From: Hofstenia miamia
Lineage: Eukaryota > Xenacoelomorpha > Acoela
DNA length: 64,000 nt
Direction of reading: 5' to 3'
Assembly (NCBI GenBank): GCA_004352715.1
Contig: SCFE01000027.1
Coordinates: forward strand, 1,644,767 to 1,708,766
The position numbers and the translations under genes were made by a program. Below the pieces are notes generated by a model. It searched no databases. It saw only the letters and a program-made list of their open reading frames with translations, and was not told the DNA's origin. This document shows, piece by piece, positions 24,357-36,002 of this stretch. The stretch's first letter is position 1, and every line of letters begins with the position of its first letter.

Positions 24357-25593
24357 TGACAATATTTTTGTTATTTGTTTTTGTATTCGTAATTCTGTCA
24401 AAAGTATTTTCAGCAAATATTATGACCTACAAGAGCACAATCTTAAGTAAGGCTTACTTATTCAACATTATAAATATTTCAAAAATCTGATTAAAAATAA
24501 TTTAATATTAGTCTTTTGGTAGCATAAAACAATTATTTAACACATCGTCTGTTCTCATTGCAAATACCAGATCGAAAACCATAAAAAAGTTTATGAAGTT
24601 TTAATGATAAAAAACAACGAATAATGTGAATATTGAAAAGGGAAATAGAGTTAAGTAACAAATTAAAATCACTGGAACTAATTATAACAATTTCCTTCAA
24701 AAATTTCAACACATTTTATAAGATTATAAATCTGCGAAACATCTTTTCTTATCACTATCATATAAAAAGTAGTGACAGGTTATTCAAACTTTCTGAACAA
24801 TCCTATTTTGTTACTTAGATTTATAAGTACAATTAATAACATTTTTAACCTTCTAACTATACAAGTAATCGCCTTAAACAAATTATTCAATTTTACTATT
24901 TTCGATATTTAAGAAAACGAATTAAATCAAGTTTTGGATATTAGCACTTATGAGAACACCAGTAAGCTGACTTATTCGTTTGAAAGTTTATGCTGATTTT
25001 AATGAATAGTGGTAGATTTTCAAAATGATTCGGACATGAAAGGCCAAAACATTGAGGAAAACAGCGGAAAGTTTCTAATGAACTTTATATGTTGGACTCG
25101 AATTTATGCACCTCAACCTTACAATGGTTTTGCACTGGTGGGTCATTTTCCTTATGTATTTCAAGTTAAATATGTGGTTTGGAATAATGAGTTTTTGTAA
25201 GGAAATTTTATATAGATTATCTTCAATACTTATGTTAAATATATATAAAACAACTAATTTCTAAAATACTTAGTTTTCTTGAGTGCAGTTTCCTAATGGG
25301 CAAATTCAAGCATAAAATAAACTCTTCAGTATGTTAAAAATCAATTTAATGTATATCTTTCACTCTTTTGAGAAACCCTCTATCATATAATTCTTAAAGA
25401 GGTGGTGGTTTAAAAAACTAATACAACACAGATTAAGCGAACTACCACGAGATAAGGGGTCCTTGCTTCAATACAAAACTGGTGTCAATTAAACAATGTC
25501 CAATGCTATCAAAATAGCTTGGCAACTCTTCAGATTTGAGCTTTATTGAAAACGGTGGAAGCTTTCTGAAAAGTAGTCTTATTCTCACATCTC
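24357..25593. other. AT-rich spacer, no gene seen
   Basis: Short ORFs of about 60 codons near 24633 and 25009 show no recognisable motif. Confidence 0.5.
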
Positions 25594-25697
25594 AGCTTTG
25601 TTTTTTCATTGTCTACCATATTAATGAAGTCAATCTCCCTTGACAGTGTTAATACATAACCATCACCATAATGATTTTTGAGGAATAAGGAAGAACC
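25594..25697 (-). pseudogene. Inverted 104-bp copy of the ABCA NBD1 end
   Basis: Read on the minus strand, these 104 bases match 20421-20524 of the ABCA gene with one difference (CTT to CTC, silent for Leu). The coded stretch is GSSLFLKNHYGDGYVLTL and on to NEKTKL. Sequence outside the match is unrelated, and the edges are not obvious splice sites. It may be a relocated gene fragment, an exon of a second ABCA copy, or a chimeric assembly join. Confidence 0.85.
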
Positions 25698-25925
25698 ATA
25701 TCCCATTTGATGATTTGAAGAACAAAACTATGTTTTTGTGCATCATTGGTAAAATCAATGCCATGAAGACCAAGAGACTTTGCTGAAAGCTAGGAGACTG
25801 CATGTAAAATATTGAAATTCTTTTTAATAAAGTATAAACGCACAAGTTTGTTCATTGAATATTTTGCTTAGTTTCATGCCTGCAGCAATAAAGTTCGATT
25901 TTACACCTTTCTCAGACTTGAGAGG

Positions 25926-25927
<2 letters not shown>

Positions 25928-25968
<41 letters not shown>
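25928..25968. repeat. (TA)n microsatellite
   Basis: Pure TA run of about 41 bp at the 3' flank of the Penelope-like element. Confidence 0.9.
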
Positions 25969-25973
<5 letters not shown>

Positions 25974-26030
25974 TACAAAGTGTGCTTAAACTATTCATTG
26001 TAAAAAACAAGAAATAATTTATGTAAACAT

Positions 26031-26057
26031 GTTTCGAGTGTCTCCACTCATCGTCAG
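26031..26057 (-). ncRNA. Hammerhead-ribozyme-like motif in Penelope element 3' UTR
   Basis: On the minus strand the sequence reads CTGACGA, one T, then a perfect 5-bp stem GAGTG/CACTC closed by a GAGA loop, then GAAAC. This is the hammerhead core order CUGANGA, stem II, GAAA, with one extra U at the base of stem II. It sits about 70 bases past the GIY-YIG stop codon. Penelope-like elements are known to carry hammerhead motifs, which supports the reading. A possible stem III (ATGT, TT, ACAT) follows directly, but I could not assign the cleavage triplet or stem I with confidence. Confidence 0.45.
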
Positions 26058-27020
26058 TACAAAATAACTATAATAATATGGTGGTAAATACAAATTTTAT
26101 GATAGTAAAATTGTAAATCGTAGATCTTATACAATATTTAGACTTTGACTTAGTTGTTTATTTAATAGATTCTCCTTAGTTTCTTTTATGAATAAACCTT
26201 CTGCAATTTTTGTATGCTTAGTTTTCATTAAAATAGTAAAGTTCTTCCTCTTAAGTGCATGTTCATATATTTCTGATTGAAGATGACCTCGCATATGCTC
26301 TGAGATTCTGTATTCCAATTGCCTTCTCATTTCCCCAATGTATGAACTTTCACATTCATCACATTTATAAATGTATACGCATGATGAAACTAAAGGAGTT
26401 GGAATAGAGTCTTTGGTTTTGAGAAAATGCGAAATTTTCAGAGTTTGAAATATTGGCATAATCTTGACACTTAATTCTTGGTTACATTGTTGGATCTTCT
26501 TTTTTAAGGTAGTTACAGAATTTGATATAATATACGGAGGTTTCCAAGTTATTCTCTCTTCTAATTGATCTTTTCTTGGTTGTGATTATTACGAAATATT
26601 CTATCCATTTCCGATTTAATCATTTTTTGTGGATATCCATTTCTTAACAAGATTTTTGATAGTGCTTCAAATGCATTTATTAGATGTTCATATGATGAGC
26701 ATGTAAGAAATGCTCGATTTAAGATGGCTTGATTGGATTTCTTTTATGTATCAACTCACAATGTGATGCAAAAAGACTATAAAGTCCAATATTTGTGGGT
26801 TTTTAATGCCATTTCGTTACAAATTCGTTTTCAGTTTTAATAATTTCAACATCTAGGAAACTTAATCTTTTATTTTGTTCCTTTTCAACTGTAAATTTCA
26901 AAGATGGATTAATGTCATTTAAAAAATTTAACAGATCATTGTCAATCTTCTCATTTTCTACCACACAAAATATATCGTCAACATAGCGAGTATACATAAA
27001 TAATTTATCTTTGTTATTAT
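26058..27020 (-). mobile_element. Penelope-like retroelement: RT end plus GIY-YIG endonuclease (5'-truncated)
   Basis: Minus strand. The frame from about 27017 reads KDKLFMYTRYVDDIFCVV, containing the catalytic YVDD, then RLSFLDVEI, typical of Penelope RT. After a stretch with stops and a frameshift (26470-26800, still readable as AILNRAFLTCSSYEHLINAF and KILLRNGYPQKM) comes an open frame 26459-26127 with CDECESSYIGEMRRQLEYRI SEH. That is the Cys-containing GIY-YIG endonuclease domain joined to RT only in Penelope-like elements. The 5' part is lost at a TA tract. Several disruptions make it inactive. Confidence 0.85.
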
Positions 27021-27044
27021 AATATATATATATATATATATATA
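27021..27044. repeat. (TA)n microsatellite
   Basis: TA run that marks the 5' truncation point of the Penelope-like copy. Confidence 0.85.
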
Positions 27045-27284
27045 TGAAAGTACATAAAAAAATCAAAATATAATGATGTTCATCATTTCTATAAGAATGT
27101 ACAAGCAGTATTTGCATGAATAATTTTTAAAACTATTTCCTAATAAAAATTGGAAGTTTATTCCGCATAATTTTGCAACAAATAACATTTAAAGTATTAG
27201 CTTTTTATCTCAACATTTTTTCAATCGATTTATTCGTTTGCTAATTGTTTTGTGTTGGATTACTTCCAAATATCTGCCAGATTA

Positions 27285-28888
27285 TAAATCAGACGCATTT
27301 GATTTGCTAATAGTGGTGATCGTATAGACATTGCACTATTTTGTTATCTGTTTGGCATCTATCAATATTACCATTATGCAAATACAAAATTTGATGTCAT
27401 ATGATTCGTTAAATTAGTATTACGAAAAATGCACAATCAGACATACTTTTCGGAATTATTTATTTGTTTTTGATTTTGAATTCCTGCTCACATTTTTTCT
27501 AATGCATTCACTAATCGTCAAAATGCATATTTTTTTATGTCTGATACGTCATCAGTATTTCTAAATGGGCATCCTATTATATTGGATTGTTTGTTGAAAA
27601 AACAATAAACTACTTCTTGGTCATTTTTATGTCAGTTATTCAATAATATGATGCCAGCATATTGCATTATTTCATCGCCGGTTGTTACTAAGTTTTTTTC
27701 AGACATTTTCTTAAGTTCGTCAAAATATATTTTAGGAAAATCCAGATATATGAAACTTTCAAATAAAATAAAAACATTTGTAGGTAAGAACGTTGAGGTT
27801 CTTGCAAGTTTCGCAAAAGGCTTACAAGTTGCAAGTTTTTGAACGGTTTTTGCAAATACTACAGAAAAAATGTTGATTGTAATCTCATGAATATATTAAA
27901 ATAAACTTTATAAATTACATAATTTACATTAAGTGTTGAGAATAAATTATTAAAAAAACTGGCACTTTTTTGTCCATGTGAATGCCAGTGCCACGTTGAT
28001 TGATGAATACACGAGCCTCTGGAGAAGCTAAATATATATAATTAATATTGTTCACTAGCAGACATGCAATTTCAATCGGATTCCANTAAATCAGACGCAT
28101 TTGATTTGCTAATAGTGGTGATCGTATAGACATTGCACTATTTTGTTATCTGTTTGGCATCTATCAATATTACCATTATACAAATACAAAATTTGATGTC
28201 ATATGATTCGTTAAATTAGTATTACGAAAAATGCACAATCAGACATACTTTTCGGAATTATTTATTTGTTTTTGATTTTGAATTCCTGCTCACATTTTTT
28301 CTAATGCATTCACTAATCGTCAAAATGCATATTTTTTTATGTCTGATACGTCATCAGTATTTCTAAATGGGCATCCTATTATATTGGATTGTTTTGTTGA
28401 AAAAACAATAAACTACTTCTTGGTCATTTTTATGTCAGTTATTCAATAATATGATGCCAGCATATTGCATTATTTCATCGCCGGTTGTTACTAAGTTTTT
28501 TTCAGACATTTTCTTAAGTTCGTCAAAATATATTTTAGGAAAATCCAGATATATGAAACTTTCAAATAAAATAAAAACATTTGTAGGTAAGAACGTTGAG
28601 GTTCTTGCAAGTTTCGCAAAAGGCTTACAAGTTGCAAGTTTTTGAACGGTTTTTGCAAATTCTACAGAAAAAATGTTGATTGTAATCTCATGAATATATT
28701 AAAATAAACTTTATAAATTACATAATTTACATTAAGTGTTGAGAATAAATTATTAAAAAAACTGGCACTTTTTTGTCCATGTGAATGCCAGTGCCACGTT
28801 GATTGATGAATACACGAGCCTCTGGAGAAGCTAAATATATATAATTAATATTGTTCACTAGCAGACATGCAATTTCAATCGGATTCCA
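27285..28888. repeat. 800-bp direct duplication across a single N: unmerged haplotypes
   Basis: Bases 27285-28085 and 28087-28888 are the same sequence either side of one N at 28086. I see about three differences: G/A in the CCATTAT(G/A)CAAA stretch, one extra T in TTGTTTTG, and A/T in CAAAT(A/T)CTAC. Near-identity broken by an N fits two alleles joined end to end. No gene is recognised; the repeated 64-codon ORFs (27648 and 28451) simply mirror each other. Confidence 0.88.
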
Positions 28889-30263
28889 ATGGGAATCAAA
28901 GAGAAACATTTGCATGCTAAATTCAGGAGACGTAGAATTCAAAACTTAAAACCAATGAGAAAGCAAATGTTCACGACGTTCTAGGGTCTAATTGCACCAT
29001 ATGAAAGGCTTACTTCACCCTATAAATACACTTAGGGGTAAAAAATACCGAAATAATACATTTAAGGATATGTAGAGTAAAACAAGGGCTTTCGACCGAT
29101 AAATATTTCTACCAAGATATTGCAGCTACAAGGGTAGCTAGATAGGAATTTTAATTGAGCAATGTAAGCTTTTAGATATTTAAGCTATTTTAAAATTCAA
29201 ATAGCATTATCTGCGCACTTGAGAAAATTTACCGTTTTGAAGGATTTGAGTTGCACGCACACGCCAAATCCTAAATCATATTATTCATCAAATTTATATA
29301 TATATATATTAGGGCTATTTCTAAACTAAGTTTTTGTTAAATTTTCAAAAGTTTGGGTCGCAACTGTGGAGAAATTATAAAATATGTTTAAAGAATACAA
29401 AATAAATATACTAAACGTACAAAACGTCATGCCCTCTCCATTTTTGGATTTCACATCAATTCTATACATGCCTATTTTAAAAACAACAAAGAGTGCCAGT
29501 TTTGAAATGTAATGTTGTGAAATTGCAACAAGATAAATATTTATTTAAAGTGAATTAGCACTTTGATGCCGACTTTGCAATATCTTCCATGATCTTAAAA
29601 TTCTTCTGAGCTGGTTGATTTTACCTAGAAACTTCAATATACAAACAAGTTCTATGCTCCAATATCATTTTAAGTATTGTTTTGCTTTTGGATAAAACAC
29701 TAGTGTCCTATATAGATGCAAGTATTAAAACTTTGATTTAATACCAACCAGAAGTCCAAGCATTGGCGATTAATCACAAAACTTGCTGATAATAGAAATT
29801 TATGAGTACAAAGAGATAACGGAAAAACCAGTCTTTAACTTGAAACTTAGCTTTTTTCTAATTGCAAAGTTTTGCTGGCAAATTAATGTGTGAGGTATCC
29901 AATTCTCCCAGGCAATTGAAGCGAGTGAATATCATTTATGAAATCCATGTGTATAGAATGGTTTTGAGTGTCTTTTTAATATCATTTTATCTCTTGATAC
30001 TGGAAAGAAAGCAATATACTCAATTAGAGTTAAAATTCCTCAACAATAATCACAATCCGTTGGATTTTAAATTTCATGCACATTAAGCCATAAATCTACA
30101 AAAATGTGTTATTGTAGGAATTTAATACAATCAATAAAACGTGTGTAAGTTTGACAGATAAATTCTAGTTTATACTATATTTAATAAAATGACGATTTAG
30201 CTAAACTTTTGTGCTTGTCCGGATATCACTGGCGGAAGCTGTATATATATATTTTATAATATT
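28889..30263. other. AT-rich spacer, no gene seen
   Basis: No coding or RNA feature recognised. Confidence 0.5.
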
Positions 30264-30435
30264 NNNNNNNNNNNNNNNNNNNNNNNNNNNNNNNNNNNNN
30301 NNNNNNNNNNNNNNNNNNNNNNNNNNNNNNNNNNNNNNNNNNNNNNNNNNNNNNNNNNNNNNNNNNNNNNNNNNNNNNNNNNNNNNNNNNNNNNNNNNNN
30401 NNNNNNNNNNNNNNNNNNNNNNNNNNNNNNNNNNN
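30264..30435. other. Assembly gap (172 N)
   Basis: Run of 172 N ending in a TA tract. Confidence 0.99.
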
Positions 30436-30457
30436 ATATATATATATATATATATTA

Positions 30458-30964
30458 CTATTTATTTCATCTTGCTGTTATCATAAAAAATTCGATCGAA
30501 TAATGAAGTTTAAGAAACAGGTATGTTGGCGAGGCTGTCATGATAAAAGGATGCATAATTTTGGAGTGACCGTGAATGTACTTCAAATGAAGTAGTGTTC
30601 CGCGGGACCACTTAGTCCCATGTGGTTTATTGATCTCAATTCCGTGAGACCTGGGTTAACATGAAACTGGGACCATGTATTTCAGAATATTACAATTTTT
30701 TTTGACAATTTTGGTAAAGATTGAAGTTCTGCCGTTGGACAATGAAAAACTGAGATCAGAAAATTTCATGGTACTGGGATGAGACGGGACTGGGACCAAA
30801 TATATTTTGACTAAATATGTTTGGGAGAAACAAAATTCTGATTCCCCTTCAAGAAATATAATGAAGTGAATCAAGTATTGTTCCTTCCTATAAATACAAA
30901 ATTTGAGAAACACTCTTTAATATATTTATTATATATATATATTATATATATATATATATATATT
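30458..30964. other. Spacer with GGGAC/GTCCC-rich segment, possibly a decayed MITE
   Basis: CGGGACCACTTAGTCCCATG near 30602 and GGGATGAGACGGGACTGGGA near 30776 look like opposite halves of an old hAT-type non-autonomous element, but the ends cannot be fixed. A TA tract lies at 30930-30962. No gene. Confidence 0.3.
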
Positions 30965-31573
30965 AAAATTTGTTGCAATATAATCAAAACAGCCCTTGCC
31001 ATGGTTTGTACGAGTTAAATTTATTATAATGCTTTCCAAGTAATGATTTAAAGGATGCGTGGGCACAGTTCGAATCTTGGAATACTGATCCATAAAGCGC
31101 TTCTTGATTTTTTCTGAAGCATCAACAGAAGATTTACCAATAATTTGCCCTGCATATTTGGATATTACGTTTAGCTTAGAAATAGCAAGAGGAGAATAGA
31201 TGGGTCTATTTTCAATAAATGATTCTCATACCTTAACGAGCGCTGACTTTTTTTCTTAAGATTTTTCAAAAATAACAGTCCTCCTTGCTTCCCATCTGAT
31301 ATTCTGCGCTAAATTTCGTCTAATATAAATTTTTGATCAATATTTACTCCCAGAATTCGCAATTTTCATTGGTCTACCATCTAAAACTAGATAGTAATAA
31401 TAGTATTTCTTGAAGTATTCACCACCATCTCATGCATTCCATCACAATTTAATGCTCATATAGTTCTTCCACTTCTAGTTGCGTATCAACTAGCTCACTT
31501 GAGTTCACCGTTAGGGTTATATCATCAGCACACTTAATCATGCTATTTATAATTCCTTTTGGTTGAAGATCAG

Positions 31574-31604
<31 letters not shown>

Positions 31605-31700
31605 AGTATATACTTTTACAATTTCCCTGATCAAGGACATAGTATAGTTCTTCCAGAGATCGTTAATGTATAACACAAACTTATGAATTTGAAAATTAGC
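30965..31700 (-). mobile_element. LINE RT and C-terminal fragment, third family (degenerate)
   Basis: Minus strand. FVLYINDLWKN near 31680 is split by a TA tract (31573-31600) from SDLQPKGIINSMIKCADDIT LTVNSSELVDTQ, an RT palm in which YADD has become CADD. Further on I read KLRILGVNIDQKFILDEI (the LGVxID block after the palm) and a thumb/C-terminal region ending with RTVPTHPLNHYLE. Several stops and shifts separate the blocks. This differs in sequence from the LINEs at 2 and 41 kb. Confidence 0.65.
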
Positions 31701-31715
31701 TACAATTATTATCAA

Positions 31716-32822
31716 ATCCAGTTATCTATAGTGTATTTAAATTTTTAACTAAAAGGTTAGCGAAATTAATTCAAGCCATAGAACTACTGCTCAAGGGAAT
31801 ATTATGCAGACTTGATTTCTCCCTGCATTTGTAATTTATAATTGAATCATCAATCATAAATCGTCATCATTATCATCATAATCAATCCACTTCTAATAAC
31901 AGCATCAGTAATATTTATAATTATTGCTTCTCTACGGTTCAAATTAAGCAAACTTTAAGCTATGCACTTATAAATATTTATATTCAAGTTAGTTTTTATT
32001 AGGCTTAGAGGCATTTCCATTCTAGGATGTTTTAACAGCATTTTGCTAATTCGAATGCCATACTGTGTAAGTGAAACAAACAGTAACAAAATCAGTTGTA
32101 GAAAAAACTTGACTGCCTGGGCCCCTCCACATTTTAGAAATGAGGCAAAACTTTGTATAGTGCAACAGATGAGGCAAGACGGTCCGCTTAGCAACGGAAA
32201 AAGCTTACTATTTTATGAACAAGCACTTTAACTATTATAATCGAAAAAACGTTTTGCAAAACGTGTTTGTATAGTCTGCGTAGTGGGAAATAAGCGAGTT
32301 CGGTGACTCAAAAAGTCTGCCCTCCACCCACATCATCGTTTAGCTGTGCAGCATTTTGATAGCTGGTCGTAAAATTAAAAGTATTATATTAACCGATAAA
32401 TAACACAATTAGTATTCTTCATTGAGCTCAATGACATGTAGAAGTTAAATATGATATTTATTAAAAGAAACAATATGTACTAATGACAATCTAAAGAACC
32501 TCTGCCTCATTCGTTCAATCCTTCCGGTCGAAAGCTCGAATCTCATGAAGGTTAAACCTGGGTTAAACATTGCAGATTGGATGCGATTTAAGAAGCTGAG
32601 GAGCAAGAGAAATGTAGATGGATCTAAATTGAGGGAGAGATTTTTTAACATTTATTTCTAAGTTTACTCTGTTGATTTGGCCGAACGTTTTTGCATTTCT
32701 TGACTATATCAGATGACTTTACCACTGTTAACATCATTTGAAAACAACTATAGAAATCCATGGAAGAGTAATCATGGATCTTTACACTATTGCATTTTGG
32801 TAGTCTGTGACATTGGATGTAT
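31716..32822. other. AT-rich spacer, no gene seen
   Basis: No coding or RNA feature recognised. Confidence 0.5.
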
Positions 32823-32830
32823 CTGACAAG

Positions 32831-33031
32831 CAGGGCTGCACTTCAAATAACTTACAAGGGGCTCTAAATTTGAGTACTGTATTTTTATGTTATATTTTAA
32901 CCAAATTTTATTTCTCAACAAATAAAATCCAACACTCCACCGTAATAAAAATTTTTCAAGGGGGCTGGATCTCCAAGCGAATTCACAAGGTTGGCTGAAG
33001 ATCCCTAAGCACCCCCTCAAGTACATTCCTG
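32831..33031. mobile_element. 201-bp hAT-type MITE with 8-bp target duplication
   Basis: Left end CAGGGCTGCACTTCAAATAA; right end read inverted CAGGAATGTACTTGAGGGGG. Target duplication CTGACAAG (32823-32830) and CTGAAAAG (33032-33039), one mismatch in eight. Eight-base duplications with CAGGG-like termini fit hAT. No ORF. Confidence 0.65.
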
Positions 33032-33039
33032 CTGAAAAG

Positions 33040-34097
33040 CAATCTACGAGGAAGGCAAATGCTTTTTTCTTTATATGCATTTTTAAAACTGGAATCATAT
33101 GCAATTCGCAATAAAGAGTTATTTTTGTTTACAATTTTACAATGCTAAATTAAAATAACTTTGAATAAAAAATAGTAAAATTTACTATTCAACATCCGGT
33201 TTTAAAATTCAAAATTTGAACATGGATTAAGTATAACTTCTTATGTAATAGATGGAAAGCGGATGCGGGATCTACAATAGTGTTGTGGACAGATGCGGAT
33301 ATCCAATTTTTGCAAAAACAATTCTAGTTCTTAAAGCTAATGCATAATTGATTTCAAAAAATTTGGTATTTCATTGACGTCATCAAAAAAATGATTAATC
33401 ATTAAAATTCTGATCATTTCAAATTGATATTGTTGATATGAGGAATATTTGTGCAATGTTTCGTTTTAATATCTTAAGGCAAGCCCGAGTTGAAGAGCCC
33501 AATAAACCCCTAAATGAATTGGGATAAATAATTCGTCAAGGACAATCAGTTTGGATATGTTAGTAAAAAATTATGTCCACAGTTGAAATACGATTTAATA
33601 GAACATTGTTGTTGTTATTTAATAAAATTTTTATAGGCCAAAAATTACTCTAAAGAGGGGGCGGGGCACAAATAGTTATTTTTACTATAGTAAAAAGAAT
33701 TGTCGTACGAAATGCATATAAGTTAATTTTATGATGTATAATTTATCAAATTGGAAATAGAAAGGAGTGCCACACATAAGTTTTTGACAAAATGATCGAT
33801 AAAATGTGACCATGGGTAAAATACTACTTTCAACACTATTAGTCAAAAATGGGGAAGGTGTCTCTTCAACAATAATTAAATATTATTTCAATAATTAAAC
33901 TCGCCCAAGCTACCACATTTGGAAGTTATTACACTGTACATTGTAAATAAATTTGAATAAGGAGCTTTACGTTGAAATTCAAAATTTTGTTTAAAATCAG
34001 TTTGCAATTTACTAGGTTAAAATCTAAAGTTAAAATTTGAAATTTGATTGGCTGTTACTTTATTCCATCATATGAACCAAATATTAAAATTCGCCGG
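33040..34097. other. Spacer upstream of the globin exon
   Basis: No coding segment recognised; any globin promoter would lie here. Confidence 0.45.
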
Positions 34098-34255
34098 ATG
34101 AATTGGTTGGTATTTTCAAGAAATGTGTCTGATTTTAAAAGAGCCGGATTGGAACCGCTGTCCAAACACCAAAAACGACTCATTAGAGCAAGCTGGAAAA
34201 GAATAGAGCAGAATGGGGAAATGTCTATTGAATTTGGAGTCAATGTTTTTGTCGA
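34098..34255 (+). CDS. Globin, first coding exon (partial gene)
   Basis: The exon begins MNWLVFSRNVSDFKRAG and continues with helix A (LSKHQKRLIRASWKRIEQ, including the conserved Trp A12) and most of helix B (MSIEFGVNVFV). It ends at GTCGA followed by GTAAGT (34256-34261), a consensus splice donor that splits a codon after its second base. The ancestral first globin intron, B12.2, lies in helix B in phase 2, so position and phase both fit. About 20 residues precede helix A. The start ATG at 34098 is the first in the open frame, which opens at 34041. The exons with the distal and proximal His are not identified in this window, so function (oxygen binding or other haem role) is inferred from family only. 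Confidence 0.75.
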
Positions 34256-34261
34256 GTAAGT

Positions 34262-35704
34262 AAAGATATCTTCGAATATAAATAACTTTTTATAAAAAAT
34301 TATACCCATACGAAAGGTATTATGTAGATCTACTAGCACTAGCGATTTCCAATTTCGATTTATTGACCAAAATTCGAACAATAACTTACATTTTCTTCAA
34401 AAAACAGCAAACTTTGTAATTTCCATTAGCATAGAATTATTTATGTGAATCGTAGAAAAGATAATATTTTCAAACCATTACAGTCCAATGATTTTCCATT
34501 AGTAGATAACTAACGTTTATTGAACTGGTGTTCACTAAGTTATTCTCAGACGTGCCGTTGTGTGCGGAGTACATAACACAACATGCTGTGTGGGGCTATA
34601 AAAATTCAGAGCCATAAAATTTACAATTTTGCCTTTGATACAAAAAATTTGGTTATTATGTTTTTATGTTCAAATTCTTTATCAAGCTCGTTACTGTGTT
34701 ATTCATCAATGTAAATTATAATTCCATGGGTTATTGATATTGAAAACCCACATATAGTTTTCAAAATATATATTTTGACAAATATCTAGAAATATTGCTA
34801 TAACTTTAGAGTTTTCACTCCTAAGACTACTCTTGCATTAAATTCAATAGAAGCAAAAAACCCTAAGGGTTTTATGAAAGAAAACAAAGGAAAAATTGAA
34901 CATCTGATAAACATTGATGACCTCAAATAAAGTCAAAATAGAGTAAACCTTAGTATATGTAAAAAAATTCAATGCTTTTTGAGCACCTAATTTATCATAC
35001 TGTGTGAAATTATTCCCTAAGCATTATAGGCATTTTACAAAATGATATAACATTTGCTAATCAGATGAGTATCATGCATTTTGCGAAAGACATTAATTCC
35101 AAAAAGCGTAAAATTTTTAAAAACTGCCCCTACGGACGAAAATTTTAACCATTCGAGCCATAGGCGAAATCTTTTCATATTTTATGTACAAAATAGCATT
35201 GACATGACCCGCGCATATAGATAAAAGTCTTAGTTCAAGAATCATTTGATTGAAGCAAGCATGGACGATATGGTTAAAAAAAACAAGAAACTTAACCATC
35301 CCAATCTTTTGGCATGCACGTACATACTCTCATCATTACACATTGCTCAACATTTGCAGTGTAATTGCAGTGGGTTAGGAGGCTGCGGGAACAGAATTTA
35401 TAACAAAATAATAAAAATGTAGGAATAGAACAAATTAATATTTCTTACATTTCTATACTGACATGCAGTTTTGGATCATAAATTTTAAATCTTACGAAAT
35501 TCTGCTCGATAGTATTTTCTTTATTTAATAAGAAAATTAATTACATATGCTGTTGAGGTGATTATCAGTATTTTTATTGAAAGATCGGCAAATACATTTT
35601 TGTTTACTGCAATTATATTTAAACCACTATATTTTGTTATTGAAATAAATCTGGTGTAACACATCGCAGCCTTTAGTATCACTTTAATTGATATCTTACG
35701 AATA
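34262..35704 (+). other. Presumed start of globin intron / spacer
   Basis: Begins with the GTAAGT donor. No second globin exon is recognisable in any frame here. Confidence 0.4.
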
Positions 35705-36002
35705 AAGGTTTTCGAGTACTCTAAATGTTAAGAACTCGAACTCGCAAAACTCGATCGGAGAAACTCGGAAGAGAAATCATCAAAACTCGAACTCGAACTC
35801 GTTTGAAAATCCAATCGAAAATACGATATAACTTAAATATTTTTAAATTTCAATTTCTTTATCAATCGCAAATAACTATTATTTAGCTTAGAAAATTTGG
35901 AATTATTGTAAATAAATGTATTTTTACCCTAAAAAACTCGATCGAACTCAGAATTTTCTTTAAAAAAATGCTCGAACTCGAAATTCGTCTTGCGAATACA
36001 TT
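35705..36002. repeat. ACTCGAACTCG-rich MITE-like repeat
   Basis: Multiple CTCGAACTCG and CTCGATCGGAG/CTCGATCGAAC motifs cluster at both sides of an AT-rich core, as in some short hAT-like elements. TTCGAGTAC on the left and TTCGCAAGAC (inverted, right) may be remnants of the ends. No target duplication established. Confidence 0.35.
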
